A stretch of DNA of 32,373 nt. Origin: Elysia marginata. Its lineage: Eukaryota; Mollusca; Gastropoda; Plakobranchidae. Each line of letters opens with the position of its first letter. Within the stretch, counting starts at the first letter, position 1. The notes beneath the pieces are model-generated. The model saw only the letters and a list, made by a program, of their open reading frames with translations. It was not told where the DNA came from and searched no databases. Below, piece by piece: positions 11,474 through 22,579 of this stretch. Made by a program: the position numbers and the translations under genes. The DNA lies in assembly GCA_019649035.1 (NCBI GenBank), contig BMAT01013936.1:39489-71861 (forward strand). Direction: 5' to 3'.

Positions 11474-11578
11474 AAAGTCAACACCTCGGTACCAAAAAAA
11501 ATGTGTTGACTTTGAGCTTTTAACCATTACATTGTTATAAAGAACTATAAAATTGGATTGCAAAACAGTGTTGACTTT
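11474..11578. repeat. Hairpin repeat built from TGTTGACTTT words
   Basis: AAAGTCAACAC at 11474-11484 is the exact inverse of GTGTTGACTTT at 11503-11513, with an 18-base loop. A third, direct copy of the same 11-mer lies at 11568-11578. It may be part of a small DNA transposon fragment; no family is named. Confidence 0.5.
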
Positions 11579-13265
11579 AAGCAAGAGTATCCCTTTAACT
11601 TAAGTGGATTCAACCGTGAAGTAAATCGCTTGGTGCACATGTTTTGCTGTAATTACTGATTTCAATGACTTTTCATATCACTTGTATTGTTCTAATAATT
11701 GAGATTTTAGTGCCCTTTATAATTCGCACAGAATATCTAATCTTTTTTTCTTTACAATGAATCACTGAAAATGTTTACTGAAATGCTAAATACAGCAAAC
11801 AATTTGTAGATGGAAACTACTTAAAGAGCGTTTTGAGATCAAAACTATAGTCAATTGGACTTAAAACATATCTAAGTCCTAACTTCCCATGAATTTTCTA
11901 TGAAAATGCACTTATTTTATTTTTTTTTAATTGGTAACACTAACAAATCTTCCAACTTAAGTAATATCTACACCAAAAGACAAAATAGTAACTAAACATT
12001 TTAAAAAAATGAAATGCGGTCAAAACTGCAGTAAACATTTAGGTAAAAACCATATCATATAAGTAAATTATAATCAGGCCTATATAAAAATTGGCAGAAC
12101 GACAGTATTTACAAATGGCAAAACCCAACAATCGTCTTAATACAAAGGAAGAAGGAAAAAAAAGTAAAATATCTCTACTTGAACTATCTCTGGTTCAACT
12201 TAGTTTTCTTAACACTCTTATAAACGATTAAAATAATGTGTCGTTTAAACGAAATTCAAAACCATTTTCTTGAGACGACTTTATTCCCGTTCTACTTTGA
12301 AACTTCACACATTAAATGCAGTCAAAATTGATGGGGTTTTGGGCAATACAAAGTGGATTTGCAGCGTTCCTGTAACAACAAATGTAATTTTGTGAAAGAA
12401 TCCATTATTCTTTTACCTATAATAATTTGAATAAACCAGTGATGATAATGTACCGTAGTTGGCTTGTAACTTAAGCAGCTGGAGATGTAAAACATTTTTC
12501 CCTTCTGATTCTACTCCTAATTAAATGAGCTGACGTTTTACACTTATACGAGAATTGCGATGTATTATGCAACTAGTTCAAATATGTGGGGTTTCTAAAA
12601 TTTTAGATCAAGAGATTTTTTTTTCATATATAGATCCAAAAGTCGTGATTTTTAATGCCATTATGAATGAACGCTTGGAAGGTCAGAAAAAAATCTGTAC
12701 TTCAACATATCAATGCTGTATATGTAATGGGAAATTTTTTATAGTTATATATCCAGCTCGTTGGCACTGGTTGCAAGACACATACATTTTCCATGTGTTT
12801 GTTCCTTGATGTTTGGAGTTTCGTAAATCTTTGTCACTCATGTTCAGAGGCTTTCCTAAAATCATTTAAAACGATTTTCGCTCGTCTTTCAACAATCAAC
12901 AAACAAATGAACCATAGGCTACTTGAATTACACGAGTTAGAAAAGAAGACGTGTCTACTATAACACTTTACCAGACAAAAACAATGGAAGTCATCTCACC
13001 AAAATTGATATGAATCTTGAAGCTATAGATAAAAAAGATTAAGTTACGTTAGAAATAATAAGATGATCCTTTATCATTACTGTGTCATTATGAAGTGTCC
13101 AACTTTAAACCCTGTTGAGATTTTCATTGTCTTTATTATCTGTCACCCCGCGAGATCATTCTGATTCTGAAAATAATACTATAAATAATCACGAAACGTA
13201 TTACTTACACTGATTACTTTGAAAAACTTCTATTTCATCATGGGAGCGAGACATCGCAATGATTT

Positions 13266-13397
13266 AAGGCTTGTGAGACTACATTGTAGAGGAAGTGTTG
13301 GTAGTAGTAATAAAACTGGAAGTAGTAGTAGTAGTAGTAGCGGTAGAATAGAAGTAGTAGAAGTAGTACTAGTAGTCGTAGTAGCGGAATAGTAGTA

Positions 13398-13471
<74 letters not shown>

Positions 13472-13490
13472 TGTTGTTGTTGTAGCGGTG
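13266..13490. repeat. (GTA)n microsatellite locus 1
   Basis: Interrupted GTA/AGT repeats run from about 13320, with a pure core at about 13401-13470 followed by TTG repeats. The left flank GGCTTGTGAGACTACATTGTA and the inner AATAAAACTGGAAGTAG recur at locus 2. Open frames across it (poly-Tyr or poly-Thr) are artefacts of the repeat. Confidence 0.9.
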
Positions 13491-13616
13491 GAGTAAAAAA
13501 TTAGTAATAGTAGTGGCGACATGGTATTTTATAAGATTTGTTTCTCTAAGTGGCATGGCGGTGGGTGCCGATGCTGCTATAAGAAGAGACTAGGCTTACT
13601 ATTAAAATGCATTATA

Positions 13617-15168
13617 CTGAGCGCCAAAAGAAACGCAACATGACATTTCTTATTCTCGCGCCCATGCACGCTTTAATGAAAGGTTGGTGAGTTGATTTTT
13701 TGTGTGTTGTGAGTAGTATCACATCTGAACATGAGTTCAAGCACACTCCCGAGTCCCGTGCGTGGTTTGCCAGTCAAGGTGAGCGATATTCGAATACCCT
13801 GTAAAAAATGTAAAATCCGTGCGTGTAGAAAAACCACGTGGTCGAGATTCTCAAAATTACACACATGGGTACCTTACAAGGTGCCCAATAATTATTCGCC
13901 ATTTTTAGAATTAAACGATTTCATTTTTACAAAATGCCATGCTTATCTGAAGTGGATCGGCATCGTGCTTTAGGACTGCTCCAAGCAGGTCTTCCTATCA
14001 GTGAAGTTTCCCTCCGTATGAATGTAAACAGGACGACGATTTTCAGACTCAGACAACGTCTACATGAGACGAATACGGTGAGTGATCGGCCCCGTTCTGG
14101 GAGGCCTAGGTACACTACGCAGTGACAAGACAGAAACCTTGTCAGAAATCGTATCAACAACAGATTTCTTTCAGCTTCAGCTTCATCACGTCAGACAAGA
14201 GGAAGAAATAATCAACGTATACGTGCAAACACAATAAGAAGACGTTTATCTACCTGTGGCCGACGTGCTCGTCGCCCATACATCGGCCCCATCCTGACCC
14301 AGCGTCACCGACACCAACGTACGCTAAAGGCCCCGGAACATGAAGCGTGGGATCGCATCCAATGGCGAAGTGTCGTATTTAGTGACAAATTTCGATTCTC
14401 CATTGACCATGCTGATGGCCGTGTACGTATATGGAGAAGAAGCGGTGAAAGATACCAAGCAGATTGCGTTAGGGAACACGGCAGGTGGGGTGGAGCATCT
14501 ATGATGATGTGGGGTGCTATCACTAAGTCTTACAAAGATAGGATTGGGCCAGTTTTTTTCCACAATAGAGGGCGATAATTGCGCAAACATACGTGCAAGA
14601 CGTGCTTCAGACTAACGTGGTGCCTTACACCGCCATGCATAGAAATATTGTTTTTCAACAAGACAACGCAAGAGCTCACACAGCCAGATACACTCAACAG
14701 TTTCTTGAGCAAAGCAACGTCCTTGCATGGCCAGCACTTTCTTCGGATCTTAATCCAATCGAACATTTGTGGGATTACTTGCAGAGGAGACTGGACTGTC
14801 AAGACCATCGACCTCAAAACGCTGATGATCTTGAACATTCCTTACGAAGGCACTGGAATGCTATTCCAAGACATTTTTACAGACTCTAGTATCAGCGATG
14901 TGACGTCGATGTGCTGCTGTACTGGAAGCCCAAGGGGGGCACACACATTATTAGCCAGAGCCTGTCTTGATTTGTACTTCAATTTTAAAGATTTATCTCT
15001 TAAACAGGTATGTAAAAATGTGGTCAAAATTGCTGTATAATTTGCATTGTGGAATTTTACCAATGGTATCCTGTTTTCATAAAATCTTTTTCGAGGATCT
15101 TTTGTTTTAATCTAATTTCCTCGTTCTCAGAGGCCACCGACGGACGTAGCGTTCTTTTAAGTTGAAAA
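13617..15168 (+). mobile_element. Decayed Tc1-type (IS630-Tc1-mariner) DNA transposon
   Basis: The element likely begins after TA at 13615-13616 with CTGAGCGCCAAAAGAAACGC, a plausible terminal inverted repeat. A weak inverse match, GTAGCGTTCTTTT (15146-15158), could be the worn right end, about 1.55 kb in all, which suits Tc1 elements. The right boundary is uncertain and the sequence runs into a gap at 15192. Confidence 0.7.
13934..14889 (+). pseudogene. Tc1-type transposase, broken
   Basis: The ATG at 13934 opens a paired-like helix-turn-helix region (GLPISEVSLRMNVNRTTIFR) and the GRPR basic hook (SGRPRYTT). The catalytic core follows: first Asp in VVFSDKFRFSI (codon 14384-14386), second Asp in FQQDNARAHTAR (14662-14664) and Glu in SSDLNPIEHLWDYL (14761-14763). 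An in-frame TGA at 14123-14125 and a one-base frame change around 14566-14577 split the frame, and a stop at 14887-14889 ends it. The family's C-terminal residues seem to continue out of frame. Thirty-two residues separate the second Asp from the Glu, against 34 in classical Tc1, so two codons may be lost. It would have cut and pasted the element at TA sites; this copy cannot. Confidence 0.85.
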
Positions 15169-15191
15169 AGCAATAAATAACCTTTAAAATG

Positions 15192-15342
15192 NNNNNNNNN
15201 NNNNNNNNNNNNNNNNNNNNNNNNNNNNNNNNNNNNNNNNNNNNNNNNNNNNNNNNNNNNNNNNNNNNNNNNNNNNNNNNNNNNNNNNNNNNNNNNNNNN
15301 NNNNNNNNNNNNNNNNNNNNNNNNNNNNNNNNNNNNNNNNNN
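15192..15342. other. Assembly gap (151 N)
   Basis: Unknown bases lie between the worn end of the Tc1 element and the next SINE. What they hide cannot be told, and the stated size may be nominal. Confidence 0.98.
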
Positions 15343-15478
15343 ATATCTAGATTTAGATTTGAAAAGGCAAACAAAGACCAATGCATCTAGTCTAGATAAG
15401 GTCTGGATCCAGCCTAGGTATTGCGTGAATTTTGTTTCGTTGGTTTCATCATAGGACCAAGACACCACAATAATGGTG

Positions 15479-15792
15479 GTGGCGTCGTGGTGTAGTGGTA
15501 GACGCTCGGCTTTCGGATCGAGAGGTCCGGGGTTCGAGTCCTGCTTTCGGCAGGTCGACGTTTAGTCCTTGAGAAAGGCTATTTACACATATTTCTTCGC
15601 CTCACTCATAACGAGTACCCGACTATAGGCAGTGAAAGATCTTGTCAGAATGCTAGAGTGATGCGCTTAACTTGCTGTTACTCTGTGGGTTCAGAAGGTA
15701 CTTTAGTTGGGAATGGCCTGTCGGGGGACCCATGTAAAGCGTTTAGAGCACATTAGTGGGTAAGCACTATATAAAAAATGCTCTTTATTAAT
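15479..15792 (+). repeat. tRNA-derived SINE, best-preserved copy
   Basis: A box TGGTGTAGTGG is at 15488-15498 and a perfect B box GGTTCGAGTCC at 15531-15541. The 33-base spacing is typical of tRNA genes, so an internal Pol III promoter appears intact. The tRNA-like head (GTGGTAGACGCTCGG...GGGGTTCGAGTCC) passes into the shared body (ACCCGACTATAGGCAGTG) and a tail with GCGTTTAGAGC...AAGCACTATATAAA. The target-site duplication is not clear; only AATAA is shared between the flanks. The intact boxes suggest it is the youngest of the three copies here. Confidence 0.88.
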
Positions 15793-15796
15793 AAGC

Positions 15797-15990
15797 AAAG
15801 CCTTGTGAGACTACATTGTACTAGTTGTGGTAGTAGTTGTAGTAGTAGTCATAAAACTGGAAGTAGTAGTAGTACTAGTAGGAGGCTAATAAACGGAAAC
15901 CAGTAGTAATGGTAGTAGGCCGAGCAGTAATAATAGTAGCGGTGGAGTAGAAGCAGTAGTGTTAATAGCAGTAGCAATAATAATAGTAGC

Positions 15991-16073
<83 letters not shown>

Positions 16074-16158
16074 AAGTAGTAATAGTAGTATTAAAAGTAG
16101 TAGTAGTGGTATTAGTAGTAGTAGTAGTAGGTCTAGTAATAGAAGTAGTAGTAGTGGC

Positions 16159-16205
<47 letters not shown>

Positions 16206-16283
16206 TAGTGGTATTAGTAGTAGTAGTAGTAGTAGTAGTAGGTCTAGTAATAGAAGTAGTAGTAGTGGTAGTATTAGTAGTAA

Positions 16284-16343
<60 letters not shown>

Positions 16344-16370
16344 TAGTAATAGTAGTACTAGACAGTAGTA
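15797..16370. repeat. (GTA)n microsatellite locus 2, with internal duplication
   Basis: The left flank AGCCTTGTGAGACTACATTG and the inner CATAAAACTGGAAGTAG match locus 1. The array is about 540 bp of GTA/AGT with scattered variants. A block containing GTGGTATTAGTAG and GGTCTAGTAATAGAAG occurs twice about 110 bp apart, showing an internal segmental duplication. Long poly-Val or poly-Thr frames are repeat artefacts. Confidence 0.9.
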
Positions 16371-16469
16371 TTAGTGGCAAGGCTGTGGGTGCTCTCTTCT
16401 TAACACCGAGAACATTAAAAAAGTCAGTTTAATTTTAAAGCACAAATTTCTCTAAGTGGTTCATTTAAC

Positions 16470-19090
16470 GTTTAAAAATGTAACATGTCTCCCATGGTAC
16501 CGAGACAGTTTGATGTTTCGCTTTACTTTTGTCTAACACCGTTCATATAAAAGCAAATAAAAAAGCTGCTATTAAGGTAATTATTAGATGGAAGGTTTTT
16601 TTGTTTTTTTTTAGCTTTCTAACTGAAAAAAAAATGGAAACAAATTTAATGTAAAGAACCTTTGATGATCAAACGGATTTTTTCCCTCAAGACCTAATAT
16701 TTTTTTGGTTGTGCCTGCAGTTCTCTGATGTCGCATAGTCTGGAGGCCTTGAAACATAAAACATTGAATTACACGGCGAGTTTTTCCAGACAGATCCTTG
16801 CTGTATAAAACATTGATTGGCACGCGAGTTTTTTTTGGTTGGCATGCGGTGGTGTTGGAGGTTGACACCTTGGTGTACGCACACATGGATAATGTGTTGC
16901 CTGGGTATTCTAGATCAAGAGAATAGTATAGATATCTGTAAAAAATAAAAAGGTAGATCTAGGATTTTATTTATTTCACTTTCAAAATCTAGATCTAGAT
17001 TTTAGATCAATCTATTCTAGATTTCTCAATGCATAGATTTAAAAAAAAAAGATGCTGTAATGTGGCGTTCTTCTTTTTAGTTAGCGACTTGATCTAATCT
17101 ACATTTAGTTTTTTTTTACTTGAGTCTTGGTGTATTCATAGCTCTTTATCTTCTAGATCTAGACATTTTAGTTTAAAGTAAAAGGATAATTTGTATGTTT
17201 TATGTTTTTGAGGAGTGTGGGATTTACATGAAATAGCAGCTCAATCTAGATTTAGATCAAAATCAAAGTGAAATCTTAAAAGATAAACATTCTAAGAGCT
17301 TCTAAAACTTAGTAAAAGTCAAGCAGAATAATGCCATGTTGGCTTAGTAACTTTGTCTTTGCCTCTGTTGATTAGAAAATTGAATTTTTGGGAGCCAATA
17401 TATTTATTTGCTCTAGAGGCCCCGACTCAGTTTTCTCATCTGGTAAAAAAAAGTCTGGGTTGTGAAAAAAAAAAAACGAAAGAAAAGTTGTAAAAAGTAA
17501 GCAAAAAAGAACTATTGAAGGTTTTATATAAAAAGACATGCTTCAATTAGACATCTTGTGATAAACTTAAATCTTCGTAGCAACAATTGCCAGCTTTAGA
17601 CAGAATTCAGTAGTTTTGGCTGTATGGCGACACAAACCTTCAAAACTCATCAAATATTAATAAAGATAAAATAAAAAAATAAAAAAACGATGAACGATAA
17701 AAAAGGCACGTAATGGAAACGAATTTAGAAAATGGAGCCTAGTTCTATATTTATAGGAGGAGAAAAAAATATACAAGAATGCTGCCTAGAATTGTTACAA
17801 GAAAATGAAAGCACAATGCCGTAGCAAAACCGTTAAAATTAAACTCTTTTTAAATTGGGAACTAAAATGAATGCACGCACCTCGGTGCTCACAGCTTGCT
17901 ACAGACAACCAAAAAACGTTTATTAACTTTGCGTGTTTTGTAGAAAATGAAAAGAAGAGTTTTAACGAATTTATTAATTAAAATGCTATAATCATATTTA
18001 TAATCAATAAAGTATCGGCAACCACGAAACTGAGATAAAAAAAAATTACAAAAAACAAACAAACAAAAACAAAACAGTTTTGATTGCAGTCTATTGCTAT
18101 GTGTTTGTTGTCTTCGTATCTTTATCTACGCCATTTTACAGTGGCTCAATCATAGGCAATATAGGCCTATTTTTTGTGTGCACTTACAATTCTTTTAAAA
18201 TGTTTAAATTCATAAGTTATTAAAAACAAGCACTTTTTCACGATGCTAATTTTTAAAAAAGCAGAAGGATGATATTTTAGGCTTTCTACTTTTTTCAACA
18301 GATTACCTCCAACGTCTAAAATCCATTGCGCCTATGTCTAAGTGATGATGCACCTAAAAGAGGTCCACAGAGCTCCAAGCCAAATGTTGCTTTGGTTTGT
18401 GGTTTCCTCCTTGACGTATGGTCCACTGTCTTTGTGCCCACGGTGGCTTTGGATAGAACAAACAGCCCCATCGTCTAGTTAGGCGGGTTTAAAGCGCTTT
18501 TGCTTTCATCTTGATTTTTTTAGCTAAAGTTTTGCCCAGCTGATTGATCAAAAGTGTCATCCAATCGTCGTGATTTGTTGATCACTTATGATATCATTAG
18601 AAATAAATTTACAAACCAGTCAACTCTTAAAGTTTGAAATTATCAAGCTCCTTACTTCCTTTGCAAATACACGATCAAGTTGTAGCTATTGAGGTGTTTA
18701 TTTAAGCTATGCACGCTCGACGAGCGTCCTTCCCAACATAATTACATTGCAAAGCCCAAGCAGAAGTTTATGGGAAAAAACCCTTTTCCAGGGATGCTGA
18801 CTCTGTAGGCGAGGGAAATCAAACGACACGAATGCGTTCCGTCTTGGGAAATAAGACTGGAGAATTACACAATGCTCTCAATGTTTAATTCATAGACGCT
18901 GGCTTCGTTTTGGCAACAAATAGCCCCGTATTCTGCTCTAGGAGGCTCTTTCCTTTCTTTGCCACACCGCGAATGCACAAAACTAATGGGAAATAGATAG
19001 CAAGGATGTAATATAATTCTAGTTCTAACAATAAAAGAGGTAGATCTGTTGCAGGATGAGGCCTATAAAAAAAAAAGATGTATAGAAAGG
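16470..19090. other. Gene-free AT-rich stretch with CTAGATCT words
   Basis: No exon or transposon is recognised. Clusters of AGATCTAGATTTAGATC-type words occur near 16950-17030 and 17150-17260. A-rich homopolymers are common around 17460-17700 and 18040-18080. Confidence 0.55.
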
Positions 19091-19140
19091 CGGTCGCTGC
19101 TGCTCGCTCACCCGCCCTTTTCGATCTCTGTCTACTGTCT

Positions 19141-19159
19141 GTCTGTCTCTCTCTATCTT

Positions 19160-19194
<35 letters not shown>

Positions 19195-19290
19195 TTCTCT
19201 CTCCCTCTCTATCTTTGTCTCTCTCTCTCTCTCTCTCTGTCTTTTTCTCTCCCTTTCTCTCTCCCTCTCTATCTTTGTCTGTCTCTCTTC
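19141..19290. repeat. (TC)n microsatellite with internal duplication
   Basis: Long TCTC arrays are interrupted by TCTATCTTTGTCTCTC and TCCCTTTCTCTCTCCC blocks that recur in the same order, so one roughly 60-bp segment is duplicated. Arg-Glu or Ser-Leu frames across it are artefacts. Confidence 0.9.
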
Positions 19291-19299
19291 TCCTTAATC

Positions 19300-21160
19300 T
19301 TTTCTTTCCTAATATTGACTGCGGAAAGGCAAGAAAGAGATTAGCTTCTAAAACAACTTGACACATTGTGAGAAGACTAAGGTACTCAGAAAATCGCATG
19401 TCGGTTTATCGAAAGGACCTAACATAGTAGCACGTTTGCTGCATATCAGTCTAGGGTTTTAACTTTCAAACTTTTCAATCGCACAAATCTTAAATATCCT
19501 CATTGCAACTGCATAACTAGAAGAAACCTAAAGCCCTGCTTTTTTGTTACAAATGCTAACGGATATACTCAAGTAGCATACGGACCCTTACCCCTTTAAT
19601 CTCTCGTTCCTACGTACACTCGCATCTCGTACCCTTGCAATTTATTTTAACTGTTTTTATTGCAAGAAAACGAAACTTGAGCGTACAGAGAGACGCCAGA
19701 TGGGAGAGCTGTGTGACTTTTGCTAATCCATTGGTCAAAATCGACAACTTTAAACCCAAGAGTTATAGTCTATCTGGAGAAATTAAATTGCATAAAATGC
19801 ATGCCCAACGAAAAAGTCTAGATAGACATACAGTATTTATGCCGTCACTAAAACTGGTACAGTCACTTGCTACGTTTAGTTTCATTATTCCAGGCAATAT
19901 GACATCGCAATGAGAACTTAACTACACAAAGCTTCAGGGAAAAATATTCTTACGCTCCTATTGATGTTGAAATGAAATGATATAATCTAGACTTGGAACC
20001 AACGTGGTTTCCTCAGATGAAATTTTAGTATTGTTCTCCATAGTTTTCATTCGGCCATGTTAAGGATTGGACTTGACTGACGGTCTGGGCAGGGCTTCAG
20101 CCAAAACTCTAGAGACGAGTGACGGTTTGAAGATGTAGCAAGAATCTTCTCAGAATCACGAACAAAAGTGACGTGTCTATGGTAAAAATGTATAAAGTTC
20201 CTACTTCATATTGTTCCCTACCTTGCCTCTCCATTTTAAATCATGCTGTGAACGCAAAGTATTAACCATTTTACATAATGACAGGTGCTTGTTGTGGATA
20301 AAAACACTTATAGCGCGTGCACCAAGAACCTAAGCGCCCTGCGGCAAACTGTTTTATATTCCCAAGATAATTGTACGTGATGCTGTCTGGAGCGTGTCCT
20401 CACATACAATGTGGAGAAAATAAAAACAAATATTGCAACTTTAGAAGGTAAAGAAAGCAGGAAACGTGCCTCCACCACCAGTCAACCTTTTTGAATGTCT
20501 CTCAATATGGCTTCATGCGTTGACAAGGATCTGAGTTTTCATGGAAACTATTCTAAAACACTCAGATTGCACGTATCTTTAGTAAGGATCTAAAGCTCTC
20601 TCTCCCCACCCCCTCTCACGGCGGTGAACATCTGAAATTTGTATATTTTGTTGAAATTCTATGTTTTCTTCGCATGTGAAATTTATAACTCACTGCCAAA
20701 ATGCCTGGGAAAGAGAGATAAAAAAGGGAGAGAGAGATAGGAACTATAAAGTATAGACACCTAGATAGACAGAATAAATATATATACGGGTGAGACGGTA
20801 GACGATATAGACAGGTTAAATATAGATAAATAGTAAGATAATTAAAGCAAAATGAACAGTAAAATTATGTAAGATCATTTTGTCCATCCCTACCATCTAT
20901 ATACATGTTATTTCAACTAAATTGCCTAAAAATATCATAAATCTGGCTAGAAATAGCCTAAAATACATCTACACACTTGAGTCTACTAAACAGATCTAGA
21001 TCTAGGCTTAATTTACAAACGAGGCCAACCACTATAAGCAAATCATGCTACTTAAGTGATTTTAAAATTTATGAAAGTTCAAACATCCATTATTTGCGCA
21101 CATTTATTTCCCCTGAACAAAACATGCTGGACTGTAGACCGACGTCTAAATTATATCAAA
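19300..21160. other. Gene-free stretch
   Basis: No convincing coding exon. It holds a short GAGA-rich patch near 20708-20745 and a likely LINE/SINE tail scrap at 20305-20345, which is listed separately. Confidence 0.55.
20305..20345 (-). repeat. Scrap of an L2-type LINE or SINE 3' end
   Basis: On the - strand it reads GCGCTTAGG, a short spacer, then GCGCTATAAGTG. This follows the GCGCTTTGAG...AAGCGCTATATAAA pattern seen at the 3' end of the L2 element at 24870-25808. Only the end signature is recognisable. Confidence 0.4.
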
Positions 21161-21163
21161 TTA

Positions 21164-21378
21164 CAGACCTTTAGCACACGCACCGTGTCTCACTACGCCT
21201 ACGTGAAAATCGGGAAAGCAGATTGAGTTACTATAAAAATAATGAAACCAGTTTCTAAAAATAGACCCACAGACGTTCTATTTTTAGAAACTGGTTTCAT
21301 TATTTTTATAGTTTCTTAATCTGCTTTCCCGATTTTCACGTACGCGTCGTGAGACACGGTGCGTGCGCTAAAGGTCTC
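21164..21378. mobile_element. 215-bp hairpin MITE with 101-bp arms
   Basis: The left arm 21164-21264 and right arm 21278-21378 are exact in length and differ at only about 7 of 101 positions; the loop is 13 bases. The ends are (C/G)AGACCTTTAGC and the flanks are TA on both sides (21162-21163 and 21379-21380), which fits a TA-targeting superfamily; ATTA is an alternative duplication. There is no coding capacity. RNA from either strand would fold into a very stable hairpin. The family is not recognised. The small arm divergence suggests a fairly young insertion. Confidence 0.85.
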
Positions 21379-21389
21379 TATTAGGTAGG

Positions 21390-22380
21390 CTCAATGCCCC
21401 GACACAGACGCAAATACCCGTGACCAATGGAATCTCGCGGCGCCACATTGGTGTGGGCTGGGATTGTAAACGCCCTCTTGTCTAACACTACTGTTGATCT
21501 CTTTATCAAGGATTAAATTTACCACTTCAGACTCTTCCTCTAGATAAATTGGAATTAATTCCTATTTTCCATACATCTAATAAGCATTATCATTAATCTA
21601 GAATGATATCTAGATCATGTAGACCTAAATCTAGATCTATAGGCCCTATAGAATATTTACAGAATTAGAGGCAATTTCTATACGACCGGATTCCAGGAAA
21701 TCTAGATCTAGATATCAATAAAAAAAATTCATTTGGTATTTTGCATAATTTGGACTGATCTGTAATAGATATTAGCATTTGATATAAAGGTATAGTAATC
21801 TATAGGGGGTGTTAGTTGACATGAAATGTTGTTGTGAAGCGCCAGGATTGTTATAGGGATTGAGAATGGGAACTTGGTTTTATTACATCTAGGCCTACAG
21901 TTTGCGCGTGTTTTAGTATTAAAGGTCTATCAATTGTTGTTGTTTTTTTTTTCATTTATTAACGCAAGCCAAAATAGATTAAAAAAAAAAAGTCTAGGTC
22001 TTTTTAGGAGGAAATCTATTTTTAGGCATACTTTTAAAAAAAAATTAAAGATATTTCCAAAAAACCTGCGCGCCATTTTTCATATCATAGGGGCCTAGTC
22101 TTGCAGCCAATTTTCTAACATCGATTTGTCCTTCTTTCCTGTCCTTGCGTCTACGGTCTGCTGCATAATTATGATTATTTTATGCATCGTATATGATTTA
22201 TTGAGTATTCCTTTTTCATCCTACTAAAGAAAAAAAATAAGACCCTGCCCAGATACTGCTGAACCATTACATAAATTTATCGCAAAAATAATAATAAAAT
22301 AGCCTGAAAGATTAAGTTTTACTGTGTGAGGGAGGCGCACTGGTTAATTTAATACTACTTCATGTAGAAGAGTAATGCTG
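21390..22380. other. Gene-free stretch rich in CTAGATCT
   Basis: No gene is recognised. TCTAGATCTAGA-type words recur at 21590-21715, and poly-T and poly-A runs dominate near 21945-22045. Confidence 0.55.
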
Positions 22381-22385
22381 GGCCC

Positions 22386-22520
22386 CTAGGCCTAGGCAGG
22401 GGAGCTGGCCGCAGCCCTTCCCACAACAAGATGGCGGACTACCTCCTTTCATCGTCATGCGAGCTGCGCGGGCGGCTAACAAAGCGAGAGAGGGGAGAAC
22501 TGCCGCTGTTCTGGATCTAG
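22386..22520 (+). promoter_or_regulatory. CpG-rich patch with YY1-type site, possible transcription start or first exon
   Basis: This GC-rich island in AT-rich DNA carries AAGATGGCGG at 22428-22437. That motif is the YY1 core often found just downstream of animal transcription starts and over start codons. The ATG inside it opens a 29-codon frame (MADYLLSSSCELRGRLTKRE...) ending at TAG 22518-22520 with no good splice donor, so coding is unproven. Several CG and GGCGG words follow. It may be the promoter of a + strand gene or a non-coding first exon. No known protein is recognised. Confidence 0.35.
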
Positions 22521-22579
22521 TTTACAAATAGGGGAGTTGTTAAAATCTTTTGGTAGGCTATACCTATAGCTCAGTCACA

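Larger units (their letters stand above)
10272..13250. other. Gene-free stretch
   Basis: AT-rich DNA with no convincing coding exon. Two unknown bases lie at 10404-10405. An 84-codon frame near 12555-12809 shows no motif and is probably chance. The two small repeats inside are listed separately. Confidence 0.55.

Noticed and set aside
12555-12809. 84-codon frame with several cysteines
   Set aside because: No recognised domain, no splice sites in frame, and AT-rich codon use like the surrounding non-coding DNA.
13230-13556. Poly-Tyr and poly-Thr frames
   Set aside because: Same cause, the (GTA)n microsatellite read on the - strand.
15488-15541. Functional tRNA gene
   Set aside because: The A and B boxes are intact, but the sequence runs into a SINE body shared by two other copies and has no clean acceptor stem closing after the T arm.
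15886-16432. Long poly-Thr and poly-Val open frames
   Set aside because: They arise only from the GTA/AGT trinucleotide array; there is no start context or unique sequence.
19025-19399. Arg-Glu-rich and Ser-Leu-rich frames
   Set aside because: Products of the (TC)n array, not a real charged protein.
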